Origin: Labrys okinawensis
Lineage (GTDB): Bacteria; Pseudomonadota; Alphaproteobacteria; Rhizobiales; Labraceae
DNA length: 64,000 nt
Reading direction: 5' to 3'
Assembly: GCF_002982075.1 (NCBI RefSeq)
Contig: NZ_PUEJ01000004.1
Span: forward strand, 62,001 to 126,000
This document shows, piece by piece, positions 52,091-61,291 of the stretch. Under the pieces are notes generated by a model. It was not told the origin of the DNA. It saw nothing but the letters and a program-made list of their open reading frames with translations, and did no database searches. Every line of letters starts with the position of its first letter. The stretch's first letter is position 1. Both the position numbers and the translations under genes were made by a program.

Positions 52091-52723
52091 CTATTGCTCA
52101 GCAATGAAGTCAGATGCCGGGTCTGAAGATCCGCCCCCCAATTTTCGGCGCGCGCTCGACCATCGCCATTCAGTGCTATAAGTGCAAAGGCCTGCCTTAA
52201 CCGGATTGCGCTCGATATAGTCAATCGTTCGAGCCATTTGATCTTCGCTACGCATGTAACGGTCGAAATAATCGGCCTGCCAGAAAACGGCCTGCCGCCC
52301 CAGAATTCGATTGGCATGTGCGGCGGTGTAAGATTTCAACGACTTGACCACATCCGCCAGGCGCCAGCCATCCTTCAAGTCGAAAAGGCAGTGCACGTGG
52401 TTGGGCATGATGCACCAAGACCACAGCCGGTAGCGCTGCATGTGGAAAGCAAGCAACGCACTCTCGACCAGCAAAGCAATGTCTACATTCGCCAACCAAC
52501 AAGCCCCCATCCCCTCGTCGAGCTTCCTTTCCACACGCCGTCGCATCTCCACTGATGTTTCGCGGCGATCTTCAACCCAGGCGGGGAGGCTATCCGCTAG
52601 ACGAAACGTGACGAATTGAACGATTTCAGGCGTATCGAAATGTGGCAAACCGTGCGGCTGGTGCCAGCCGCGGTGGTTCTTAGCGTCGGAAGACGAGTTG
52701 TCAGCGCCGGTTCCTTGTTCCAA
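52091..52723 (-). CDS. REP-associated tyrosine transposase (RAYT)
   Basis: Y1-type single-strand nuclease/transposase related to IS200/IS605 TnpA; 210 residues from TTG 52723, which has GGGAGG seven bases upstream. The HUH metal motif is 'IMPNHVHCLFDL' (residues 106-117), and the signature 'FWQADYFDRYMRSEDQMARTIDYIERNPVKAGL' (148-179) contains the presumed catalytic tyrosines, typical of RAYTs. It is bracketed by REP palindromes (52066-52139 and 52744-52767). Its C-terminal 15 residues (GGGSSDPASDFIAEQ) are encoded by the downstream REP, and its start overlaps the recN end by 23 bases. RAYTs are domesticated and may process REPs; an upstream ATG at 52798 would place the REP inside the coding region. 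Confidence 0.85.
   Translation of the reverse strand: MEQGTGADNSSSDAKNHRGWHQPHGLPHFDTPEIVQFVTFRLADSLPAWVEDRRETSVEMRRRVERKLDEGMGACWLANVDIALLVESALLAFHMQRYRLWSWCIMPNHVHCLFDLKDGWRLADVVKSLKSYTAAHANRILGRQAVFWQADYFDRYMRSEDQMARTIDYIERNPVKAGLCTYSTEWRWSSARRKLGGGSSDPASDFIAEQ
52116..52139. repeat. REP palindrome 2 (inverse of REP 1)
   Basis: GCCGGGTCTGAAGATCCGCCCC followed by CC, the inverse of REP 1, encoding the end of the RAYT protein. The two together resemble a BIME-like paired unit. Confidence 0.8.
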
Positions 52724-54419
52724 TCTCTGCCCTCCCGGCGCTGGCCGGGTCTGAAGCCCCGCCCCCCAGCAGCCTGTCCGCCGCCGCTCTCGCCTCATCG
52801 GTCACATGGGCACCGGCGAGCATGCGGGCGATTTCCTCACGCCGTTTGTCGGTGTCCAGGGGGGAGACCCGGGTGGCGACCCTGTCCTTGCCTTCCGCCT
52901 GCTTGGCGATGAGGAAATGAGTGGAAGCGCGCGCCGCGACCTGCGGCGCATGGGTGACGTTGATCACCTGGACCCTGCCCGCCAGCCGCGCCAGGCGCTG
53001 GCCGATGGCATCGGCGACGGCGCCGCCCACGCCGGAATCGATCTCGTCGAAGACCAGGGTCGGCGCCGAACCGCGATCGGCCAACGCCACTTTCAGCGCC
53101 AGCATGAAACGCGAGAGTTCGCCGCCCGACGCCACTTTCATCATCGGCCCCGGGCGGGTGCCGGGATTGGTCTGGACCCAGAACTCCACCCTGTCGAAAC
53201 CATCGGGAGAGGCCAGGGTCTTGTCGCTCTCCACCGAGGTGGTGAACTTCGCCCTGTCGAGCTTCAAGGGCGGCAATTCGCCGTTCACCGCGGCATCGAG
53301 CTGGCCGGCGGTGGCCCGGCGTTTGTCGGACAGCACCGCAGCCCGCGCCTCATAGGCGAGACGGGAGGCGCGATCGGCCTGTTCCAGGGCCTGGAGCTGC
53401 CCCTCCCCTTCGTCCAGGGCCGCCAGATCCGCCGTGTAGCGCTCGGCCAGTGCCGGCAGGTCCTCCACGGAGACATCGTATTTGCGGCTTGCCGCACGCA
53501 AGGCGAACAGGCGCTCTTCCAGGCGCTCCAGTTCGGCCGGATCGAAATCGGCCTCGTCCAAGGCCGTCTGCAGCGCGATACGGGCTTCTTCCAGGGCGTT
53601 GAGTGCCTGGTCCAGCGCGGCGATGGCCGGCTCGACCAGCCGAGGCGCCTGGGCTCCCCGCCGCTCGAGACGCCGAATGATGGCCGCCAGAGATGGCGTG
53701 GGAGAGCCGTTGCCGCCGACCCCCTCATAAGCCTCCTTGAGATCGACGGCGATCTTCTCGGCCTGCATCATATGGGTGCGCCGCTCGGCCAGGGCTTCTT
53801 CCTCGCCGGGCTGGACATCGAGCTTGCCGAGTTCGTCGACGGAATGGCGCAGCCAGTCGCCCTCGGCCCGCGCCTTTTCCAGCCGCGCTCGGTGCTGTGC
53901 AAGAGACTGCGTCGCCTTGCGCCAGGCCGCGTGCTTGCCGGCCACATCGGCTGCCAGATCCTCAAGCCCTCCGAAGGCATCGAGAAGCGCGCGGTGGGAA
54001 GCCGGATCGGTCAGGGCACGATCGTCATGCTGGCCATGGATCTCGACCAGGGCAGATCCCGTGGCGCGCAGCACCTGCACGCTCACCGGCTGGTCGTTGA
54101 TGAAGGCTCGGGTTCGGCCGTCCGCCATCTGCACACGCCGCAGGATCAGGTCGCCATCATCGGATATGTCGTTCGCCTTCAGCACGGCACGGGCGGCATG
54201 ATCGGCCGGGACGTCGAAGACGGCACTGACCTGTCCCTGGCTCGCGCCATGACGTACCAGGGAACCATCGCCGCGTCCGCCCAACGCCAAGGCGAAGGCG
54301 TCGAGCAGGATCGACTTACCGGCGCCGGTCTCGCCGGTCAGAACGGACAGGCCGGCGACGAATTCGAGGTCGAGCCGGTCGATCAGGACGATATCGCGGA
54401 TGGCCAGTTGAACGAGCAT
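52701..54419 (-). CDS. recN: DNA repair protein RecN
   Basis: SMC-like ATPase for double-strand-break repair; 572 residues from ATG 54419. Walker A is 'LTGETGAGKSILLDAFALALGGR' (residues 28-50), and after the coiled-coil region come the ABC signature 'VASGGELSRFMLALKVAL' and Walker B 'TLVFDEIDSGVGG'. The family end would be around 'DEARAAADRLL'; here about 21 extra residues of unrelated sequence follow (GGGASDPASAGRAEIGTRNRR), read from a REP element and the RAYT leader. No strong ribosome-binding site is seen. The gene follows bamD on the same strand. Confidence 0.94.
   Translation of the reverse strand: MLVQLAIRDIVLIDRLDLEFVAGLSVLTGETGAGKSILLDAFALALGGRGDGSLVRHGASQGQVSAVFDVPADHAARAVLKANDISDDGDLILRRVQMADGRTRAFINDQPVSVQVLRATGSALVEIHGQHDDRALTDPASHRALLDAFGGLEDLAADVAGKHAAWRKATQSLAQHRARLEKARAEGDWLRHSVDELGKLDVQPGEEEALAERRTHMMQAEKIAVDLKEAYEGVGGNGSPTPSLAAIIRRLERRGAQAPRLVEPAIAALDQALNALEEARIALQTALDEADFDPAELERLEERLFALRAASRKYDVSVEDLPALAERYTADLAALDEGEGQLQALEQADRASRLAYEARAAVLSDKRRATAGQLDAAVNGELPPLKLDRAKFTTSVESDKTLASPDGFDRVEFWVQTNPGTRPGPMMKVASGGELSRFMLALKVALADRGSAPTLVFDEIDSGVGGAVADAIGQRLARLAGRVQVINVTHAPQVAARASTHFLIAKQAEGKDRVATRVSPLDTDKRREEIARMLAGAHVTDEARAAADRLLGGGASDPASAGRAEIGTRNRR
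52744..52767. repeat. REP palindrome 3, inside the recN 3' end
   Basis: GCCGGGTCTGAAGCCCCGCCCC followed by CC, same orientation as REP 2. The last 21 codons of recN (GGGASDPASAGRAEIGTRNRR) begin exactly at this element, so it was inserted at the original end of recN. Confidence 0.8.
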
Positions 54420-54534
54420 GACAGTTCTATACCGGGCTTGCGCCTGCGCTGCATGACAAAACATCGGGCTACGCACAAACAAAGGGCCGATCTTGCGACC
54501 GGCCCCCTGGAAATTCGATGGTCTGCGCCGCGCC

Positions 54535-55401
54535 TCAGAGCGTAATCGCGTTGCGGAACGTCCGGCTCAGCCAGGAATCGGTATCCTCGCGCGGCTCCAG
54601 GCCATGCGACTTCACCAACGTATAGGCATCCTTGTACCATTGGCTGTTGGGGTAGTTGTGGCCGAGAATGGCGGCAGCCGTCTGCGCCTCGCTGGAAAGG
54701 CCGAGCGCCATGTAGCATTCCGTCAAACGGCTCAGCGCCTCTTCGATCTGGCGGGTCTGGGCATAGTCCTTCACCACGGCCTTATAGCGATTGACCGCCG
54801 CGGCATAATTCTGCTGCTTCTGATAGAAGCGGCCGATTTCCATTTCCTTGCCGGCGAGCTGGTCGCGCACAACCTGGATCTTGAACTTGGAATCGCTGAC
54901 ATATTCCGACTTGGGATAGTCGGTGACGACTTTCTCGAAGCCGGCAAGCGCCTGGCTGGCGCGATCCTGGTCGCGGGTGATGTCAGGAATCTGCTTATAC
55001 TGGGAGTTGGCCCAGATATAAGTCATATAGGCTGCGTCCTTGTCGGTCGGCCACAAGGTCACGTAGCGGCGCGACGAGGTGATGGCATCGTCGTAATTGC
55101 CGGAGGTGTAATTGGAATAGGCCATCATCAGGATGGCTTTCTTCTGCCACTCCGTCTGCGGATATTGCTTGTCGAGCGCTTCGAAACGCTTGGACGCCTT
55201 GGAATAGTCGCCGCCCTTCATGGCGACGAGACCCTGATTGTAGAGAAGATCCGGCGGATCGGTCGCTTGGGTCTGATAGCCCGGATCGTCATCCCAGAAA
55301 CCGCAGGCGGCCAGCGGCGAGGCCATCAGCGCAATGGCGACGGCACGGACCGCGAGCCGCGTCGCGACGGCGCGGGAAGACGAGAGGGAACGCAGCGGCA
55401 T
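54535..55401 (-). CDS. bamD: Outer membrane assembly lipoprotein BamD (ComL type)
   Basis: Lipoprotein of the BAM complex that inserts beta-barrel proteins; 288 residues. The signal peptide ends with lipobox LAAC (Cys around residue 33). The rest is TPR-like: 'LLYNQGLVAMKGGDYSKASKRFEALDKQYPQTEWQKKAILMMAYSNYTSGNYDDAITSSRRYVTLWP' is the characteristic start. The ATG 55401 follows GAGG. A promoter match lies about 210-240 bases upstream (55611-55641), giving a long leader. It is in the ftsZ-lpxC-bamD-recN series. Confidence 0.93.
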   Translation of the reverse strand: MPLRSLSSSRAVATRLAVRAVAIALMASPLAACGFWDDDPGYQTQATDPPDLLYNQGLVAMKGGDYSKASKRFEALDKQYPQTEWQKKAILMMAYSNYTSGNYDDAITSSRRYVTLWPTDKDAAYMTYIWANSQYKQIPDITRDQDRASQALAGFEKVVTDYPKSEYVSDSKFKIQVVRDQLAGKEMEIGRFYQKQQNYAAAVNRYKAVVKDYAQTRQIEEALSRLTECYMALGLSSEAQTAAAILGHNYPNSQWYKDAYTLVKSHGLEPREDTDSWLSRTFRNAITL

Positions 55402-55610
55402 CACTCAGACCTCTACTTCGACTAGTACCGGCATTGTCGCGCGCTTCCGGCGGATGAAACCATCCATCAGCTTCGCACCACAACGTTAAGACTTCGTGGT
55501 TCGACATTCACGACCGACACCCGCCCGTCCGGATGGATAGGTGTTACGCCGGCAGCAATGCAGGGGCCCTTGTAGCCGATTGTCCGGCCAAGCGCCACCG
55601 CCTCTACAAA

Positions 55611-55641
55611 ATTGTACAATGCTTTGCGGCGGCGCTGTCAA
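55611..55641 (-). promoter_or_regulatory. Possible bamD promoter (TTGACA / TACAAT, 19-base spacing)
   Basis: Minus strand TTGACA (55641-55636) and TACAAT (55616-55611). Both boxes are excellent, but the 19-base spacer is long; a TGTACA at 17 bases is an alternative. It lies immediately after the lpxC stop (55663) and would allow bamD transcription independent of lpxC. Confidence 0.45.
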
Positions 55642-55662
55642 GCGAGGCAAAAGCCTTCGCAC

Positions 55663-56622
55663 TCAATTGGTATCAGGCGCGAAGGCCGCTGCGGCCAAGC
55701 CGCTGGAGAGCTCGGCATGGCCGCTCTCGCGACGTACCGGTGCATCGACCATGGTCCAGGCGCTGTCATCGGCGAACAGGGCCTGAAGCGTCATGTAATT
55801 GACGCGATGTCCGCCGCAATAAGAGCGGAACTGACCGATCAGCGGCGCACCGGCGAGAGCCAGGTCACCCACCGCATCGAGCATCTTGTGACGCACGAAT
55901 TCGTCGGCGTAGCGGAGGCCTTCCGGATTGAGGATGCGGTCCTCGCTCAGGGCAACCGAGTTCTCCAGGGACGAGCCGAGTGCCAGTCCCCGTTCCCACA
56001 GCTGTTCGACATCCTTGACGAAACCGAAGGTACGGGCGCGCGACAATTCACGACGGAAGTTGTCGGGCGTCAGGTCGAGCACGCGGCGCTGCCGGCCGAT
56101 CAGGGGCGAGTCGAAATCGATCTCGACATCCATGCGGAAACCGGTGTTGCCGGCCTTGTCCCAGGGCGTCAGCTCGGCCCACGCCCGGCCCATCTCGACG
56201 CGGACCGGCTTGAGCACCTTGATCTGCCGGCGGCGTGCCCGCAGCGTGGCGATACCGACCTGGTCGATCGCCGCAATATAGGGAGCGGACGACCCATCCA
56301 TGACCGGGATTTCCGGCCCGTCGACCTCGACCGTCACATTGTCGATGCCAAGACCGCGCAAGGCAGCCATCAGATGCTCGATGGTAGCAACCGAGGCGCG
56401 CGTGGCATCGCCGACGACCGTGCACAGGCGCGTATCGATGACATTGTGATAATGAGCAAGGATCTCCCGCTCGCGCCCGTTCTCGAGATGCGTGCGCAGG
56501 AAGATGATGCCGCTGTCGGCCTCGCTCGGATGCAAGGTGATGGAGACAGGCTTGCCAGAATGGACACCGATCCCTTCGAGGGATACCCGGTCATTCAAAG
56601 TCGTCTGGAAACCAGATTTCAT
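55663..56622 (-). CDS. lpxC: UDP-3-O-acyl-N-acetylglucosamine deacetylase
   Basis: Zinc enzyme for the committed step of lipid A synthesis; 319 residues from ATG 56622. The start gives 'MKSGFQTTLNDRVSLEGIGVHSGKPVSITLHPSEADSGIIF' region, the family beginning. Zinc ligands are in 'ATIEHLMAAL' and in 'FVRHKMLDAVGDLALAG' (His and Asp), and the acid/base and acyl-site residues in 'YCGGHRVNYMTLQAL' are present. The segment 'LGIDNVTVEVDGPEIPVMDGSSAPYI' is diagnostic. A longer frame to 56664 lacks similarity. It follows ftsZ. Confidence 0.95.
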   Translation of the reverse strand: MKSGFQTTLNDRVSLEGIGVHSGKPVSITLHPSEADSGIIFLRTHLENGREREILAHYHNVIDTRLCTVVGDATRASVATIEHLMAALRGLGIDNVTVEVDGPEIPVMDGSSAPYIAAIDQVGIATLRARRRQIKVLKPVRVEMGRAWAELTPWDKAGNTGFRMDVEIDFDSPLIGRQRRVLDLTPDNFRRELSRARTFGFVKDVEQLWERGLALGSSLENSVALSEDRILNPEGLRYADEFVRHKMLDAVGDLALAGAPLIGQFRSYCGGHRVNYMTLQALFADDSAWTMVDAPVRRESGHAELSSGLAAAAFAPDTN

Positions 56623-56864
56623 GTGCGTATTCCACAAGCCGTCCGCCAGGGTGGCGGTACCCAACCGAAACTAGACCGGCCTGCTTTCTGTTTGACCCTT
56701 TGGTCCTATCATTCTCTGTCACGAGGACAGGGACTCGGACCTTTCTTCGAAAATACGTAAAGCAAAAACCAAAGGTTTAGCCAAATCACGCTTTCTTACG
56801 GTCTGTAACACAAGCTCGCCAAGTTCCGGCCAGTGAGCCTAGTTTTAAAATCCTTAATCATTTC

Positions 56865-56899
56865 AAAAAATTACGGCCCGGGTGCACTACCCGGGCCGT
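56865..56899 (-). terminator. Intrinsic terminator after ftsZ
   Basis: ACGGCCCGGG, loop of seven, CCCGGGCCGT; on the minus strand followed by AATTTTTTG. It ends the ftsZ message, so lpxC needs its own promoter in the 56623-56864 gap or read-through. Confidence 0.85.
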
Positions 56900-56948
56900 C
56901 ATTGATCCGTGCTATGGTTACGATTTCGTCACAAGGCCGAAATCGGCC

Positions 56949-58607
56949 TCAATTCGAGTGACGGCGCAGGAAGGCCGGAATTTCGAGCTGGTCGTCCTCG
57001 ATCGAACGGGACGGCTGCGGGGCCGGACGCGGGGCCGGCGGACGACGCTGGGCTTCCGGCGGACGCTGCGGAGCCGGACGCGGCTCCGGCTGGCGGGCGA
57101 CCGGCGCCGGCTCGTGCTCGGCCTCTTCGGCCTCGGGCCGGCCAAGGCCGACCGCAGCCAGGCGCTGGAGCAGCGTCATACGCTTCTTATCGCCGGCCTG
57201 GGGCGCATCCGGGCCACGCTGAGCGGCGATCTGGGCCTGAGCCGGCATCGGCAGGTCCTCGATGCGCGGCATGCGCGGCGGGCGAACGACGGCCCTTTCC
57301 GGTGCCGGCGGCACGAAATGCTCGGGCTCGGGATGATGCTCGGGCGCGCGCGGCGCTTCTTCGACCACCGGCTCGCGGAACAGGGTCGGCTTGGGGGCCA
57401 GCGGGCGCAGCGTCACGTCGTTGGCGGCAGCCACCGGCTCCACGGGAGCTGCAGGCACGGGCTGGGCGATTTCCTGCTGGATCGGGGCGGGCTCGACCGC
57501 CACCGGGGCGGCCGGCGCGACATTGCGCGGTGCGGCGACACGGGCGGCCTGAGCCGCCTGTGCCGCAGCCTGGTCACGCACGCGCTGGGTCATTTCCGCC
57601 AGGCGAATGTCATCCTTGGAGGGCGAAGCCTGAGGCAGGATGGCCGAGTCAATGCCGGTGGCGACCACCGACACGCGCATCGTGCCTTCCAGCGACGGAT
57701 CCTGGGTCGCGCCCAGAATGATGTTGGCTTCCGGATCAACCTCTTCACGAATACGGGTCGCCGCCTCGTCGAGCTCGTAGAGCATCATGTCGGGGCCGCC
57801 GGTGATCGAGATCAGGAGGCCGCGGGCGCCCTTCATCGAGACGTCGTCGAGCAGCGGGTTGGCGATCGCCGCTTCGGCGGCCAGGATGGCGCGACGTTCA
57901 CCCGACGCCTCGCCTGTGCCCATCATCGCCTTGCCCATCTCGCGCATCACGGCGCGCACGTCGGCGAAGTCGAGATTGATCAGGCCGGGCTTGACCATGA
58001 GGTCGGTGATCGAGGCGACACCGGAATAGAGCACCTGGTCGGCCATGGCGAAGGCGTCGGCGAAGGTGGTCTTGTCGTTGGCGACCCGGAACAGATTCTG
58101 GTTCGGGATGACGATCAGCGTGTCGACGCTCTTCTGCAGCTCGGCAATGCCGGACTCGGCCAGGCGCATGCGGCGCAGGCCTTCGAAATGGAAAGGCTTG
58201 GTGACGACGCCGACGGTGAGGATGCCGACCTCGCGGGCGACGCGGGCGATCACCGGGGCAGCGCCGGTACCCGTACCGCCACCCATGCCGGCCGTGACGA
58301 ACACCATGTGGACGCCGTTGAGGTGATCCCGGATCTCGTCGATCACTTCCTCGGCGGCGGCACGGCCGACCTCAGGCTGCGAACCGGCGCCAAGTCCCTC
58401 GGTAACCTGGATGCCCATCTGCACGATGCGATCGGCCTTCGAAAGGGTCAGGGCCTGCGCGTCCGTATTGGCGACGACGAAGTCGACGCCCTCCAATCCG
58501 GCTTCGATCATGTTGTTGACGGCGTTACCGCCAGCCCCACCAACGCCGAACACGGTGATACGCGGCTTCAACTCCCGGATATCCGGCATTTTGAGGTTGA
58601 TCGTCAT
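56949..58607 (-). CDS. ftsZ: Cell division protein FtsZ
   Basis: Tubulin-like GTPase forming the Z ring; 552 residues from ATG 58607. The GTP site [13 protein letters not shown] is at residues 107-119 and '[53 protein letters not shown]' is the N-terminus; the T7 loop '[14 protein letters not shown]' carries the catalytic Asp. A long Pro/Ala-rich linker (about residues 320-530) leads to the C-terminal peptide '[15 protein letters not shown]' for FtsA/ZipA-like partners. The long linker is typical of Hyphomicrobiales FtsZ. It follows ftsA by 240 bases. Confidence 0.97.
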   Translation of the reverse strand: MTINLKMPDIRELKPRITVFGVGGAGGNAVNNMIEAGLEGVDFVVANTDAQALTLSKADRIVQMGIQVTEGLGAGSQPEVGRAAAEEVIDEIRDHLNGVHMVFVTAGMGGGTGTGAAPVIARVAREVGILTVGVVTKPFHFEGLRRMRLAESGIAELQKSVDTLIVIPNQNLFRVANDKTTFADAFAMADQVLYSGVASITDLMVKPGLINLDFADVRAVMREMGKAMMGTGEASGERRAILAAEAAIANPLLDDVSMKGARGLLISITGGPDMMLYELDEAATRIREEVDPEANIILGATQDPSLEGTMRVSVVATGIDSAILPQASPSKDDIRLAEMTQRVRDQAAAQAAQAARVAAPRNVAPAAPVAVEPAPIQQEIAQPVPAAPVEPVAAANDVTLRPLAPKPTLFREPVVEEAPRAPEHHPEPEHFVPPAPERAVVRPPRMPRIEDLPMPAQAQIAAQRGPDAPQAGDKKRMTLLQRLAAVGLGRPEAEEAEHEPAPVARQPEPRPAPQRPPEAQRRPPAPRPAPQPSRSIEDDQLEIPAFLRRHSN

Positions 58608-58847
58608 GGTTCGCCTCTTTTGCAAGACGCGTCGCCGCGCCCCTTAAATTGACCTTCATCAAGGCCTTACGACCCCTTCCTGCCCTTTGAATCAGAAAGT
58701 TACTGATTTGCGAAGCAGGCATTTGTGTAATCCGGCTAAATTTGACCGGAAAAATTAGTCAAAATGGCCTTGAAAAACCGGCCATTCTTCGCGTCTCAAC
58801 GTTACCTTTGCGATTCGAAACTCGATTTCCCTTTTGCAAATCGAAGT

Positions 58848-60173
58848 TTAGAAACTGTGTTTCAACCAACGTCCGACCCGACCGAAATAACCGTCTGTTC
58901 CGGTGGCTTGCGCCCGCGTCCGGACCTGCGGCTCGAAGTGCTCCACGCCCGCAATCTGCGGATAGACCAGGAGGCCGGCTGCCGTGGCGAAAGGCGGTCC
59001 CTTGGCCGCTTCGGGCATGCCGGCAATACCGAGCGGACGCCCGATGCGGACCTGCCGATCCAAGATCTTGCGGGCCAGCTCCACCGTGCCCGTCAGTTGG
59101 CAGGCGCCGCCGGTCAGCACGACGCGGCGGCCCGCCTCGGCCCAGGCGCCCGAACCCCGCAGGCGGTCGCGCACCATTTCGAGGATCTCCTCGATGCGCG
59201 GCCGGATGATGCGGACCAGGCGCGAACGCGGCACGTGATGAATGCCGTCGCCCTGGTCATCCCCGACGGGGGGGACGGCGATGGTCTCGCGGTCGTCCGA
59301 GGGGCTGGCGATGGTAGCGCCGTAGAGAACCTTGAGGCGCTCGGCCTCCGACAGCTTGGTCGACAGGCCCCGCGCCACGTCGGTCGTGACATGCGCCCCG
59401 CCCACCGGCAGGCTGTCGGCGTGCACGAAGGCGCGGTTGGCGAAGACGGCGACCGAGGTAGTGCCGGCGCCCATGTCGATCAGGGTTACCCCCATCTCCG
59501 TCTCGTCGTCGACGAGAGCCGACAGGCCAGCGGCGTAGGGCGTCGCGACCATCGCCTCGACGTGAAGATGGCAGCGCTCGATGGCGAGCATCAAATTCTT
59601 GGCCGGCGTGGATTCGGCCGTCACCACATGCATGTCGACGCCGAGTTGACGTCCCAGCATGCCCCTGGGATCGGAGATCCCGCCGACGCCGTCGAGCATA
59701 TGGCCGATCGGCAGCGAGTGCAGCACGGCGCGCCCGTCCCGTACGGAATGGCTGGCGCCGGCATCCAGAACGCGGTGAATGTCGAGATCGCAGACCTGAT
59801 GGCCGCCGACCTCTACCGTGGCCGAATAGTGCTCGCTCGCCAACCGCCCGCAGGAAATGTTGACGATCACAGAATCCACCCGCACCCCGGCCATGCGCTC
59901 AGCGGCATCGACCGCATGGCGGATCGCCTGCTCGGCGGCCTCCATATCGACGACGGCGCCGGACTTCAGCCCGCGCGAGCGTTGATGGCCGATGCCCAGG
60001 ATCTGGGCCTGGTGGCTGCGGCCCGGCAGGAGGTCGGCTCCTTCGAGCGGACGCAGCCGCGCGATGAGGCAGACGATCTTGTTGGTGCCGACGTCGAGCA
60101 CCGACATCACCGTGGTGCGGCGCGGCGCCAGCGGCTTGAGCTTAGGGGTCAGGCCATTCTCGAAGGGGCTCAT
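58848..60173 (-). CDS. ftsA: Cell division protein FtsA
   Basis: Actin-like protein that tethers FtsZ to the membrane and recruits later division proteins; 441 residues. Phosphate-binding motifs: 'SVLDVGTNKIVCLIARL' (residues 24-40), 'MGVTLIDMGAGTTSVAVFANRAF' and 'RRVVLTGGACQLTGTVELARKILD'. The 1C domain lies between 'AVVDMEAAEQAIRHAVDAAE' and 'VVTAE'. The C-terminal 'YFGRVGRWLKHSF' is the amphipathic membrane helix. The start overlaps the ftsQ stop by four bases (ATGA), so translation is coupled. Confidence 0.95.
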   Translation of the reverse strand: MSPFENGLTPKLKPLAPRRTTVMSVLDVGTNKIVCLIARLRPLEGADLLPGRSHQAQILGIGHQRSRGLKSGAVVDMEAAEQAIRHAVDAAERMAGVRVDSVIVNISCGRLASEHYSATVEVGGHQVCDLDIHRVLDAGASHSVRDGRAVLHSLPIGHMLDGVGGISDPRGMLGRQLGVDMHVVTAESTPAKNLMLAIERCHLHVEAMVATPYAAGLSALVDDETEMGVTLIDMGAGTTSVAVFANRAFVHADSLPVGGAHVTTDVARGLSTKLSEAERLKVLYGATIASPSDDRETIAVPPVGDDQGDGIHHVPRSRLVRIIRPRIEEILEMVRDRLRGSGAWAEAGRRVVLTGGACQLTGTVELARKILDRQVRIGRPLGIAGMPEAAKGPPFATAAGLLVYPQIAGVEHFEPQVRTRAQATGTDGYFGRVGRWLKHSF

Positions 60174-61066
60174 GCTTTGCCCCCCTTTGCCTTCTTCTTG
60201 GACAGCGCGTCGGCCCGGGCAGCCGCGGCCTGCTCACTCAAACGAAAGGTAGCGCGATCGGGCATACGCATGTCGACTGCCAGAATATCCTTTTCCAAAA
60301 CCTTGGCCTTCCGCTCGAGGCCAGCCAGACTCTTCAGGGCCTGATCCGGGTTATCCTCGGGAAGGCGAACGACCACGCCATTATCGAGCGTGAGATTCCA
60401 GCGGCGCTGGGAGACGAGCGTGGCCCCCTTGACCCGGCCGCTCAGTTCGGGCGTGGCGGCGACCGCCGCGACGATTTCGCTGGCCCGCTTGTCGGCTCCC
60501 TCGCCCACCACCAGCGGCAGATCGGCAAAGCGAGCCTCGACATGGTCCTCCAGGACCACGCCGTCTTCGGCAATCACCTTGACCGAGCCGTCGCGCTGCC
60601 ACAGGGCATAGGGGGCACGCTCCTCGATGGTGACCGAGAGCGTCGAAGGAAACAGCTTGCGAACCTGGGCCGATTTCACCAGCGGCAGCTTCTCGAGCCC
60701 CTCCCGGGCCGCCTCGGCATCGAGAAACAACAGGGAGGAGGTATTGGTGACCCCGGCTGCGGCGAAGATCTTCTGATCGGTCAGTTCGCGCTGGCCGGTG
60801 ACGGCGACGGTCTCGACCCGGAAACCGAACAGGTTGGCCGCCATGTCGAGCGGCGCGCCATATTGAACCTTCATCTGCGGCCAGACCGGTCCGGTCTGGG
60901 CGCCATAGACGATGGTTCCCACCAGAAATCCGGCCGACAGCATGAGCCCCAGTCCGCGCGGGGGCTTTGCCAGCAGACGCTGCAGCCGCGACGAGCGCTG
61001 ATCCACGAACGTCCTGGTCGTGAATCCGGCTTGGCGCAGGGAGGACAGATTGAACAAACGCAGCAT
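60170..61066 (-). CDS. ftsQ: Cell division protein FtsQ
   Basis: Single-pass inner-membrane protein linking early and late division complexes; 298 residues. A transmembrane helix (about 36-55, 'PPRGLGLMLSAGFLVGTIVYG') is followed by the periplasmic POTRA domain ('FRVETVAVTGQRELTDQKIFAAAGVTNTSSLLFLDAEAAREGLEKLPLVKSAQVRKLFPSTLSVTIEERAPYALWQ' region). Ends in a Lys/Ala-rich tail. It is the first gene of the ftsQ-ftsA(-ftsZ) group; ddl, which usually precedes it, is absent. Only a weak ribosome-binding site is visible. Confidence 0.93.
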   Translation of the reverse strand: MLRLFNLSSLRQAGFTTRTFVDQRSSRLQRLLAKPPRGLGLMLSAGFLVGTIVYGAQTGPVWPQMKVQYGAPLDMAANLFGFRVETVAVTGQRELTDQKIFAAAGVTNTSSLLFLDAEAAREGLEKLPLVKSAQVRKLFPSTLSVTIEERAPYALWQRDGSVKVIAEDGVVLEDHVEARFADLPLVVGEGADKRASEIVAAVAATPELSGRVKGATLVSQRRWNLTLDNGVVVRLPEDNPDQALKSLAGLERKAKVLEKDILAVDMRMPDRATFRLSEQAAAARADALSKKKAKGGKA

Positions 61067-61291
61067 ATGCTCGAAGCCAACGCTCTTGAGGAACCACCCG
61101 TTAGGACGGTCTTTTGAAGGGCGATCTCAGGAGCTGACCACCCCCCTCAAGCGGGAAATGCTTCATGCCCCATTAAGGTTAGCTTTCGGACAAATCAGTA
61201 AACAATCGGTTAGCGGCGCTTCAGCTTTGCCGCTTTAGGCCCTGGCATGGCTGATAAATCGACACCCCATCCGGCCTGGCATGCCGCAAGG

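Noticed and set aside
52724-52798. An upstream ATG (52798) as the RAYT start
   Set aside because: It would put a REP palindrome and RecN codons inside the RAYT gene; TTG 52723 has a good ribosome-binding site and gives the usual RAYT length.
56958-58652. A 564-codon open frame opposite ftsZ
   Set aside because: Shadow; FtsZ motifs are unambiguous on the minus strand.
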